Assembly (NCBI GenBank): GCA_947258905.1 | Contig: CAMYKF010000615.1 | Location: 1-10,591 of the forward strand | Source of the DNA: an uncultured Pirellulaceae bacterium | GTDB lineage: Bacteria; Planctomycetota; Planctomycetia; Pirellulales; Pirellulaceae | Length of the DNA: 10,591 nucleotides | Direction of reading: 5' to 3' | Shown: positions 1 through 6,801 of the stretch, one piece after another | Layout: each line of letters opens with the position of its first letter | How positions within the stretch are numbered: position 1 is the stretch's first letter | The notes under the pieces: generated by a model | What the model was told of the DNA's origin: nothing | The model's database searches: none | Seen by the model: the letters and a program-made list of their open reading frames with translations, nothing else | Position numbers and translations under genes: made by a program

Positions 1-1
1 A

Positions 2-1348
2 CTTCCGTCAGGCGTCGTGCTGACCAGTTTTGGAACTGCTTTCGTACCTGCGCCCGGTTTCTCCGATACCACGGGTCTGGACGAAGACTCCCAGCCTGAA
101 TCAAAGGAATACGAGGACGATTTTTATGAGGAACCACTCAAACCGCTGTTTGGCGGTGGAGATCGTTTTCACGTACGGACGACGATCACCGGGCCGGAAG
201 ACTTCACCTTTAACGGTGTAGGTATCAAACAGGATGACCGGACCAGCGAAGGGCGACGGACCGTGATTTGGGAATCGGACAGCCCGGTTTCCTTTTTCAA
301 TGTGGTTGGCGGGCGCTGGAAGGTTCACAAGGGCGAACACACCGAGATCTACTACGACATCAAACACGACTACAACGTCGACGAAATCTCGGAAGCCATT
401 GACGCGGCTCGTGCGTGGTATTCGAAGTGGTTTTATCCCTATCCCTGGCGGGATTTGCGGCTAAATGAATTCCCCAACATGTCGAGCTATGCCCAGGGCT
501 TTGCCACCAACATTACCTTCTCCGAAGGCATCGGATTTCTAACGAAGGACAAGCCCGGCGCAGACGCACCGTTTATGGTGGCCGCTCACGAAGCCGCTCA
601 TCAGTGGTGGGGCAACATCCTGGTTCCGGGACAGGGACCCGGCGGAAATATCCTCAGCGAGGGCATGGCCCACTTTTCCACGGGACTGCTCTTTGACCAG
701 GTCAAGGGTGAACGCGCCCGCATCGACTTTTTCAAACTGATCGAGGATCAATACGGCAACCGCCGCAGTGTCGACAGCGAACGACCATTGGTCAAAATCG
801 ATGGCAGCCGGGATGGCGACACAACGGTCACCTATGACAAGGGCGGCTGGGTGTTCTGGATGCTGCTCAACCACATGGGCCGCACTGAAAATCTGCAAGG
901 CATTCAGTCCTTCATCAAAAAGTACAGCGAATCCAAAGACGACTATCCCGTATTGCAGGATTTCGTGAACCACATGCGTCCTTACGCCAAAGACGAACAG
1001 GCCTACAACGATTTCGTCGATCAATGGTTCTTTGATGTCGTCGTACCGCAATACGGGTTTTTCGATGTCGATGCGGCACAACAGGGTGACCAATGGGTGG
1101 TGACCGGATCCGTAAAGAACATTGGCACGGGAACGATGCCGCTGGAGATTTGCGCAGCGGTCAACGATCGATTCATCGAAAACGAACCAAACCAGGACTA
1201 TCAGGACGCACGCACCACGGTGACTTTGGGAGCTGACGAATCCGTCGAATTCGAAATCCGCTGTGAATTCGAACCCGATCGTGTGCTGGTCGATCCGGAT
1301 GCCAAAGTCCTGCAGTTGAAACGCAAGATGGCCATCCACGAGTTTTGA
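2..1348 (+). CDS. M1-family metallopeptidase, 3' part (probable ABC permease/M1 peptidase fusion)
   Basis: The frame is open at the left edge, so this is the C-terminal 448 residues of a longer protein. Numbering from the codon at base 2, the zinc motif HEAAHQWWGN starts at residue 196 (H196, E197, H200), with the third ligand in LSEGMAHF at E220. This HExxH-x19-E spacing is one residue longer than the usual M1 x18. A catalytic-type tyrosine lies in TVTYDKGG at Y278. The exopeptidase GAMEN motif is absent; its place is taken by FPNM..YAQG and NITFSEGIGF around residues 157-179. From memory, both features typify M1 domains fused behind ABC-2 permease segments, which would make the missing upstream part membrane-spanning. 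A beta-rich, Ig-like tail follows residue 350 or so. It likely cleaves peptides, but the substrate is unknown. M1 family is secure; the fusion is inferred. Confidence 0.85.
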   Translation, partial: LPSGVVLTSFGTAFVPAPGFSDTTGLDEDSQPESKEYEDDFYEEPLKPLFGGGDRFHVRTTITGPEDFTFNGVGIKQDDRTSEGRRTVIWESDSPVSFFNVVGGRWKVHKGEHTEIYYDIKHDYNVDEISEAIDAARAWYSKWFYPYPWRDLRLNEFPNMSSYAQGFATNITFSEGIGFLTKDKPGADAPFMVAAHEAAHQWWGNILVPGQGPGGNILSEGMAHFSTGLLFDQVKGERARIDFFKLIEDQYGNRRSVDSERPLVKIDGSRDGDTTVTYDKGGWVFWMLLNHMGRTENLQGIQSFIKKYSESKDDYPVLQDFVNHMRPYAKDEQAYNDFVDQWFFDVVVPQYGFFDVDAAQQGDQWVVTGSVKNIGTGTMPLEICAAVNDRFIENEPNQDYQDARTTVTLGADESVEFEIRCEFEPDRVLVDPDAKVLQLKRKMAIHEF

Positions 1349-1509
1349 TCGCAGATCGGGCCCGGGTCGGTCCTTCCGCTTCCTTGACGGCACCACCGCT
1401 GCAACCGGCGGAAGTATCCAATATACTCCGCAATGACTCTGGAAGTCGTTTCAAACCAGTTTCCTCCGGTAGCCCGGTCTCTCTGAGAGTCCGGGAAAAC
1501 AGAGCAATA

Positions 1510-1533
1510 CGAGTCCCGGCGCGCCGGGACTCG
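1510..1533. repeat. Perfect 24-nt GC-rich palindrome between the M1 peptidase gene and aroB
   Basis: The 12-bp arm CGAGTCCCGGCG is followed directly by its exact reverse complement. As RNA it would form a 10-bp stem closed by a CGCG tetraloop. No T-run follows immediately (the nearest, seven Ts, starts 40 bp later at 1573), so it is not a textbook intrinsic terminator. It lies 162 bp after the peptidase stop and 60 bp before the aroB start. It could be a transcript-end hairpin, a protein-binding site or a dispersed repeat. The rest of the 245-bp gap shows nothing else I can support. Confidence 0.75.
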
Positions 1534-1593
1534 CCTACTGTTCTGAAACCACCTCTTGTGAGTGCATTGCGGTTTTTTTGCGTCTGGAATGAA

Positions 1594-2694
1594 ATGCCTG
1601 TAAAACCTGGACTGGTCGTCAAACACGCCAACGGTCACTATCCCATTTTTCTGGAATCGGGACTGTGCGAGCGCGCGGGTACCCACATCGAGGTGCTCTC
1701 GGGTGCGGGACGCCTGGTCGTGATCAGCGACAGCAACGTGCTGAAGCTGTACGGCGAGTGCTTTCTCAAGAGTTGCGAATCCGACCCCGTCGTGCTGGAA
1801 ATCGCACCGGGCGAAACCTCCAAGTCCCTTGAGCAATACTCCAGGATATGCAACCGGCTGATCGACGAGTCGCTGGGGCGACGTACATTGATTGTGGCTC
1901 TCGGTGGCGGTGTGATTGGCGACCTGGCTGGTTTCGTGGCGGCAACTTACTTGCGCGGAGTGCGCGTCATTCAGGTGCCCACGACATTGCTCTCGCAGGT
2001 GGACAGCAGTGTCGGTGGCAAGACAGCCATCAACCTGCCTCAAGCCAAAAACTGCATCGGCGCTTTCTGGCAACCCCAGGCCGTCTACATCGATCCGGCG
2101 GTACTGAAAACACTGGAGCCAAAGGAATACACCTCGGGACTGGCTGAAGTGGTCAAGATGGCTGTGATTCTGGATGAGGAGATGTTCGAGTTTCTGGAGT
2201 CCAGTACTGAAGCGGTCAACGAACAGGATTTGCCAACCCTCGAGCGATTGATCCTGCGTTGCTGTCAGCTCAAGGCCGAAGTCGTAGAGGAAGATGAACG
2301 GGAAACCAGCGGCCGGCGTGTCATTCTCAATTACGGTCACACATTTGGGCACGCGATTGAAACCGTATTTGGTTTAGGCACCTGCCCGCACGGGCATGCC
2401 GTTGCCATGGGCATGCATGCCGCGGCCTGTTTGGCGCGGTTGCTGGACCTCGTGGATGATGATTTTGTGGATCGCCAGTTTCGATTGCTGAGCAACCTGA
2501 ATATTCCCGCCCGTTTCCCACCCGATCGGCACGAGGAATTGTGGGAGACCATGCAACGCGACAAGAAGGCTGCGGCCGGGCAGGTGCGTTTTGTGCTGCC
2601 TGACCGAATAGGCCATGTCGAGTTGGTCGATTCGGTTGACCCCGGTCTGGTCATGCAAGCGATGCAACAGGCCAGTGCAGAATGCCCGGTATAA
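1594..2694 (+). CDS. aroB: 3-dehydroquinate synthase
   Basis: Second step of the shikimate pathway: converts DAHP to 3-dehydroquinate in the cytoplasm, using NAD and a divalent metal. The 366 residues match the usual length of about 350-370. The NAD-binding loop GGGVIGDLAGF is at residues 104-114, followed by VPTTLLSQVDSSVGGKTAIN and the F-W-QP segment. The three metal ligands are visible: E185 (GLAEVVKM), H249 (NYGHTFGHAIE) and H266 (CPHGHAVAMGM); H253 is the adjacent active-site histidine. The ATG at 1594 is chosen because recognisable AroB sequence begins just after it. The frame is open a further 249 bp upstream, but that would run through the 24-nt palindrome and add non-conserved residues. 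The ribosome site is weak (GGA about 5 nt before the start). dprA follows 109 bp later on the same strand; co-transcription is possible. Confidence 0.97.
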   Translation: MPVKPGLVVKHANGHYPIFLESGLCERAGTHIEVLSGAGRLVVISDSNVLKLYGECFLKSCESDPVVLEIAPGETSKSLEQYSRICNRLIDESLGRRTLIVALGGGVIGDLAGFVAATYLRGVRVIQVPTTLLSQVDSSVGGKTAINLPQAKNCIGAFWQPQAVYIDPAVLKTLEPKEYTSGLAEVVKMAVILDEEMFEFLESSTEAVNEQDLPTLERLILRCCQLKAEVVEEDERETSGRRVILNYGHTFGHAIETVFGLGTCPHGHAVAMGMHAAACLARLLDLVDDDFVDRQFRLLSNLNIPARFPPDRHEELWETMQRDKKAAAGQVRFVLPDRIGHVELVDSVDPGLVMQAMQQASAECPV

Positions 2695-2803
2695 CGGTGC
2701 TGGCTCACGCTGACCGTCCACTCGAAAACCGGCGGCAAAACTGGTAGGTTCAACAGCGTTGAAACAGGAGTCTGACCATTGGCCAAGGAAGCCAGACAGC
2801 CGA

Positions 2804-3943
2804 ATGACGGGCACTAAACCATCAACCTGTGACGTTAACGTGGCCGATCCACTGGAAGCCGCCTTGTGTCTGGCATTGACCCCCGGCATCGGACCACGCA
2901 CGTATCAAACGCTCGTCGATTCGCTGGGCAGCCCACGTCAGGTTCTCGAGGCGGCTCCTTCGATGCTGCGTGAAATCCCCGGCGTCGGTTCCAAACTGGC
3001 TGCGGCGATCTCGACGGCCACGACCGCAGTCGACATCTCCGGCGAACTTGGCCGTTGTCATGATCACAAGATTGACTTACTGACGATAAGCAGTGACGAG
3101 TACCCGGTACGGCTGGCCGAAATCGAAGACGCGCCCGCCATCCTGTATTGTCGCGGCGATTTGTTGCCACGCGACGACCTCGCAATCGCTATCGTGGGCA
3201 CGCGTCACGCCACCAGTTACGGTTTGCGGCAAGCGGAACGGCTGGCTCGCGGTCTTGCGCTGGCCGGCTTTACGATCGTTTCCGGAATGGCGCGAGGCGT
3301 GGACGCCGCCGCGCATCGTGGCGCTCTGGCGGCCAGTGGACGGACACTGGCAGTGTTGGGCTCGGGACTGCTGAACCTGTATCCGCCCGAACATGGCGAG
3401 CTGTCTCTGGAGATTGCGGCCAGCGGTGCCGTGCTCAGCGAATATCCTACGCTGCAGTCGCCCAAAAGCGGCGCTTTCCCGCAACGCAATCGCATCGTCA
3501 CGGGATTGAGTCTCGGAGTAATTGTGGTGGAGGCAGCGGAACGATCCGGTGCCTTGATTTCGGCCCGTCACGCCATGGAACAAAATCGCGAAGTGTTTGC
3601 CGTGCCCGGTCAGATCGACAATCGCATGGCCGCCGGATGTCACGGGCTCATACGCGACGGCGCAACCCTCGTGCAATCCGTCGATGACGTGCTCGAGCAA
3701 CTTGGTCCGCTGGCCACGCCGGCAACGGGTGCCGGGCAGCAAACGATTCGCAATCCTGCCGAATTGCAGCTCAATGATCAGGAACAGGCCGTGTTGCAGG
3801 CGATTCAGCCGGAGCCCACCGAGATCGATCAGATCGTTGCGGCGACAGGCTTGCCCGTGCATCGCGTACTGGCCACGATCAGCGTGCTGGAAATGCGGCA
3901 TCTGGTGCGGCGGGTGAGCGGAACCGCTCTGTGCCGCAACTAG
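2804..3943 (+). CDS. dprA: DNA-processing protein DprA/Smf
   Basis: DprA binds incoming single-stranded DNA during natural transformation and loads RecA; it is also widespread in bacteria not known to be competent. Numbered from the ATG at 2804 (379 aa), the order is: an N-terminal helix-hairpin-helix/SAM-like region with LTPGIGPRTYQTL and IPGVGSKLAAAI; the Rossmann-like core from IVGTR at 130-134 through SGMARGVDAAAH at 160-171 and FPQRNRIV around 225-232, to VVEAAERSGALISARHA and VFAVPGQ; then a C-terminal winged-helix (DprA-WH) region over about the last 60 residues. The length agrees with E. coli Smf (about 374 aa). The start is uncertain: no good Shine-Dalgarno precedes 2804, a TTG at 2759 would add 15 residues, and a GTG at 2840 would begin right at the conserved part. 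Neighbours give no competence context. Confidence 0.95.
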   Translation: MTGTKPSTCDVNVADPLEAALCLALTPGIGPRTYQTLVDSLGSPRQVLEAAPSMLREIPGVGSKLAAAISTATTAVDISGELGRCHDHKIDLLTISSDEYPVRLAEIEDAPAILYCRGDLLPRDDLAIAIVGTRHATSYGLRQAERLARGLALAGFTIVSGMARGVDAAAHRGALAASGRTLAVLGSGLLNLYPPEHGELSLEIAASGAVLSEYPTLQSPKSGAFPQRNRIVTGLSLGVIVVEAAERSGALISARHAMEQNREVFAVPGQIDNRMAAGCHGLIRDGATLVQSVDDVLEQLGPLATPATGAGQQTIRNPAELQLNDQEQAVLQAIQPEPTEIDQIVAATGLPVHRVLATISVLEMRHLVRRVSGTALCRN

Positions 3944-3974
3944 ACTTGTCCCGCAGTTTGGCATGGCGTGTAAC

Positions 3975-4054
3975 TGAGCCGACGGCGCTAGCCGAGGGTT
4001 TTGCGATTTCCGGCACTTTTCGCCACAGCACCCGACGCTAGCGCGTTCGGCTCA
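3975..4054. repeat. Imperfect inverted repeat after dprA (GCTAGCGCGTTCGGCTC type)
   Basis: The left arm is 3975-3992 and the right arm 4037-4054. Sixteen of 18 positions are complementary; the two mismatches are adjacent in the middle of the arm. The arms enclose 44 bp. The right arm carries GCTAGCGCGTTCGGCTC, which I recall as a frequent intergenic motif of planctomycete genomes (memory, not searched). It begins 31 bp after the dprA stop, so it could form a hairpin at the end of that transcript, but there is no T-run after it. It occupies much of the 244-bp gap between dprA and the aminotransferase gene. Confidence 0.7.
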
Positions 4055-4111
4055 TAATTGCGGTACAGACCTGGTCAGCGAGGATGTCGGCCTTGCTTCT
4101 GCACTTGATCA

Positions 4112-4139
4112 TTGTGAAAACGGCGACAGGGAATAGAAT
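4112..4139 (+). promoter_or_regulatory. Candidate sigma70-type promoter for the aminotransferase-astA unit
   Basis: TTGTGA at 4112-4117 (4 of 6 matches to TTGACA) is followed after 16 bp by TAGAAT at 4134-4139 (5 of 6 matches to TATAAT). It lies about 50 bp before the ATG at 4188, after the inverted repeat. Transcription would start near 4146, giving a leader of about 40 nt. Planctomycete promoters are poorly defined, so this is only a consensus match. Confidence 0.35.
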
Positions 4140-4187
4140 AAACCAACTTGTTCACTAATTGTTCCAGCTACAAATCGCGAAGCCATT

Positions 4188-5600
4188 ATGTCGACAACCG
4201 AACAATCCACCGTACTGACCGCCCAACAACTGCACAATGATCCGCGAATCGCCGAGGCGCGGAAACTGGTGCTGGAAGCTCTGGCCGAGCACACGGCCAA
4301 AATTGACCACGTGCGTCCCGCTGACCCTGCGTTGACCGACTCCTACGAGAAGATGCTCGCCGAGTACGGACAAATGCGTGGCGGCAATCTGTATTTTCCG
4401 TATCTGGGCAGCGGGATCGGCAACGGTCCTTACGTGGAACTGGCTGACGGCAGCGTCAAACTCGATTTCATCACCGGCATCGGTGTGCATGGTTTTGGGC
4501 ACAGCGATCCGCGAATTGTATCGGCCGGTTTTGATGCGGCTCTCAATGACACCGTGATGCACGGCAACCTGCAGCAAGGCACGATCAGCGTTGACTTCGT
4601 GAAAACCATGCTGGATATTGCCAATGAGTCGGGTGCCGGCCTCGATCACTGCTTTTTGTCAACCAGCGGGGCGATGGCGAACGAGAATGCCCTGAAGATG
4701 GCATTTCAAAAGCACCATCCTGCCACCCGCACGATCTCCTTCGAACGTTGCTTTGCGGGCCGCACGATCTCACTGGCCCAGGTCACCGACAAGGCCAAGT
4801 ATCGTGAAGGCCTGCCCAAAGCGCTCGATGTGGACCTGATTCCGTTCTACGATCACAACGATCCGGAAGGCAGCACGCGTCGCAGTGTGCAGGCCCTGCG
4901 GCACCACGCCAATCGCTTCCCGGGCCAGCACGCCAATATCTGGATGGAACTGGTGCAAGGTGAAGGCGGCTATTACCCGGGCAGCAAGGAATTTTTCCGC
5001 GCCGTGATCGGCGAGGCCAAAAAACACGATATGGCTATCATCGCAGACGAAGTGCAATCCTTCTCACGTACCACACGACCGTTTGCATTCCAGCATTTCG
5101 AGCTGGACGACCTGGTCGATATGGTCACGGTCGGCAAGATCACTCAGGTCTGCTGTACCTTCTATCGCGACTCGTACAAACCGCGACCGGGACTGATTAG
5201 TCAAACGTTTACCGGCAGCTCGTGGGCCATCCTCGCCGGCCAGACGATCGTCGAAGGTCTGGTTAATGGCGGGCATTACGGTCCCGATGGCAGGAACGTC
5301 CAGCTGCACAATTACTTCGTGGCCGGACTTGAAAAAATCGGCAAGAAACATCCGGGCAGTCTGCATGGTCCGTGGGGCATCGGCGGCATGGTCGGTCTGA
5401 CGCCGTTTGACGGCAAGTTCGAACAGGCCAGAGATCTGGTTCTGAAGATGTATGATGCCGGCCTGATGTCCTTTATGGCCGGTGCCAACCCTGCACGCGT
5501 GCGATTCCTCATGCCGCTGGGCTGCGTCCAGGAATTCCACATCGACAACGCACTGGAAATCATTGAACAGTCCGTTGCGGAGCTGGCAGCCTCTGCCTGA
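4188..5600 (+). CDS. Class III PLP-dependent aminotransferase (ornithine/lysine omega-aminotransferase-like)
   Basis: Transfers an amino group using pyridoxal phosphate (PLP). The fold-type-I core is clear: GNGPYVELADGSVKLDFITG near the start of the core, the phosphate-binding stretch TSGAMANENALKMA from residue 159, ADEVQSF with the PLP-ring aspartate D287, and the Schiff-base lysine K317 in TVGKITQVC. The usual GGGxP loop after the lysine is absent; GK-x-TQVC recalls lysine 6-aminotransferase (from memory). At 470 aa it is about 65 longer than AstC or ArgD (about 400-406), the extra length being mainly the roughly 80-residue N-terminal leader. The next gene, astA, starts 5 nt after the stop, so the two are surely co-transcribed. 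That suggests ornithine, lysine or their N-succinyl forms as substrate. Class III membership is secure; the substrate is inferred. A candidate promoter lies at 4112-4139. Confidence 0.85.
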   Translation: MSTTEQSTVLTAQQLHNDPRIAEARKLVLEALAEHTAKIDHVRPADPALTDSYEKMLAEYGQMRGGNLYFPYLGSGIGNGPYVELADGSVKLDFITGIGVHGFGHSDPRIVSAGFDAALNDTVMHGNLQQGTISVDFVKTMLDIANESGAGLDHCFLSTSGAMANENALKMAFQKHHPATRTISFERCFAGRTISLAQVTDKAKYREGLPKALDVDLIPFYDHNDPEGSTRRSVQALRHHANRFPGQHANIWMELVQGEGGYYPGSKEFFRAVIGEAKKHDMAIIADEVQSFSRTTRPFAFQHFELDDLVDMVTVGKITQVCCTFYRDSYKPRPGLISQTFTGSSWAILAGQTIVEGLVNGGHYGPDGRNVQLHNYFVAGLEKIGKKHPGSLHGPWGIGGMVGLTPFDGKFEQARDLVLKMYDAGLMSFMAGANPARVRFLMPLGCVQEFHIDNALEIIEQSVAELAASA

Positions 5601-5605
5601 CAAAC

Positions 5606-6637
5606 ATGCTGGTTGTTCGACCCGCAAGGATTGAAGACGTCGATCCGCTGTTTGAACTGGTCCAGCTGTCGGAGCTGGGCCTGTCAACGCTAAAGATCTC
5701 ACGCGATCGCTTGCAGGAACGTGTTGAGGAATCGGTACGTGTGTTTTTTCGCGAGACCGCCCGGCCGCAGGGCCAGCCCTATGTGTTCGTGATGGAGGAT
5801 CTCGCGCACGGCAAGATCGTGGGCACCAGCGCGGTGTATTCCAAAGTCGGCGGGTTTCAGCCGTTCTATTCGTACGAAATCAAATCGGTCGTCAAAAAGT
5901 CGGAGGCTCTGGGAGTCGAAAAGGAGATTCAGTATCTGGACCTGCACACGACGCACGACGGTCCTACCGAGATCGGCTCCCTGTTTCTGTCACCCGATTA
6001 CTGGGGTGGCGGTCACGGCCGCTTGTTGTCGCTGTCCCGATTTTTGTTTATGGCCGAATTCCTCGAGCGATTCGAGTCGGAAACGATCGCAGAAATGAGG
6101 GGCATTGTGCACAAGGACGGGCATTGTCCGTTGTGGGATGCCATCGGATCACATTTTTTTCAGGTCGGTTATCCGCGAGCCGAAACGCAAACGTTGGAAG
6201 ACAAACGTTTCATCGCCAAGATGATGCCACAGCATCCGATCTACATTCCCTTGTTGCCCCAGGAAGCCCAGGATGCGCTGGGCAAAGTGCACGAAAAAAC
6301 CATGCCGGCCCTGGTGCTGCTGGAACAGGAAGGATTTGAGTTCCACAACTTCGTCGACATCTTTGATGGCGGGCCCACACTGCATTGCGAAACGGCCGGG
6401 ATCCGCAGCGTGCGAGACAGCCGACTGCTGGAGGTGTCTGCGATCAACGAACAGGTCGATGGCGATATGTGGCTGATCTCCAATGCCCGGCTCGATTTCC
6501 GGTGCACACTTGGTCGCGCTCACATCGCCGGTGATTCCATTGAGATCGACAATGTCACCGCCCTGGGGCTGGGCCGCAAGGTCGGCGATCGCGTCCGCGC
6601 CGTCCGGCCCCGCGCCGAAAAAAGCCTTGACGAGTAA
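5606..6637 (+). CDS. astA: Arginine N-succinyltransferase
   Basis: AstA moves the succinyl group of succinyl-CoA to the alpha-amino group of arginine, the first step of the ammonia-producing succinyltransferase route of arginine degradation; some homologues also take ornithine. The 343 residues match E. coli AstA (344). The N-terminal VRPARIEDVDPLFEL and the GNAT-like acyl-CoA core EIGSLFLSPDYWGGGHGRLL (from E122) are typical, as are LLSLSRFLFMAEF, QHPIYIPLLPQEAQ and VDIFDGGPTL. H229 in GKVH coincides in number and context with the catalytic histidine annotated for the family, as I remember it. The ATG sits 5 nt after the aminotransferase stop with no visible Shine-Dalgarno, so translational coupling is likely. 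The rest of the pathway (AstB, AstD, AstE) is not here, so the role could be catabolic or something else. Confidence 0.93.
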   Translation: MLVVRPARIEDVDPLFELVQLSELGLSTLKISRDRLQERVEESVRVFFRETARPQGQPYVFVMEDLAHGKIVGTSAVYSKVGGFQPFYSYEIKSVVKKSEALGVEKEIQYLDLHTTHDGPTEIGSLFLSPDYWGGGHGRLLSLSRFLFMAEFLERFESETIAEMRGIVHKDGHCPLWDAIGSHFFQVGYPRAETQTLEDKRFIAKMMPQHPIYIPLLPQEAQDALGKVHEKTMPALVLLEQEGFEFHNFVDIFDGGPTLHCETAGIRSVRDSRLLEVSAINEQVDGDMWLISNARLDFRCTLGRAHIAGDSIEIDNVTALGLGRKVGDRVRAVRPRAEKSLDE

Positions 6638-6698
6638 TCAACCCGGTCACCTGTGGCGAATCCATTGCGTTGGGCACTGGGTGACTTCGAAGGCAAGG

Positions 6699-6741
6699 AG
6701 GACTCGTAACCTCGTTCCCCACAGTTGGACCGGAATGAGGT
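6699..6741. repeat. Degenerate GGACTCG-type repeat and hairpin in the convergent gap
   Basis: GGACTCGTAACCTCGTTC at 6700-6717 matches the arm at 9593-9610 (GGACTCGTGGCCTCGTCC) in 15 of 18 positions. Its second half pairs with GGAATGAGGT at 6732-6741 across a 13-nt loop: a 10-bp stem in plus-strand RNA with one G-U pair. The stem would carry a mismatch if transcribed from the other strand. It sits in the 164-bp gap between the converging ends of astA and the MBL gene and could help end the astA transcript, though no T-run follows. Confidence 0.5.
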
Positions 6742-6801
6742 CTTAAAACCGTGTGAGAGCGCAGGTTGGAATGCGGTCGCTTCAGGATATGTCGTGGCTG
6801 G

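Noticed and set aside
1384..1427. TTGACG and TATACT as a promoter for aroB
   Set aside because: The two hexamers are 32 bp apart, far from the 16-18 bp needed, and no alternative -35 box lies at the right distance from TATACT.
1345..1593. Upstream extension of aroB to a TTG at 1345
   Set aside because: It would add 83 residues unlike AroB, translate through the 24-nt palindrome and overlap the previous stop; the ATG at 1594 fits family length.
1201..2352. Long open frame of 383 codons on the minus strand opposite the M1 peptidase end and aroB
   Set aside because: It runs antisense to a well-supported aroB, shows no recognisable domain, and is expected from the base composition of the real gene.
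3077..3964. Open frame of 295 codons on the minus strand opposite dprA
   Set aside because: Antisense to clear DprA motifs; its translation is His/Arg/Gln-rich and without family features. The same holds for the 539-1396 minus-strand frame opposite the M1 peptidase gene.
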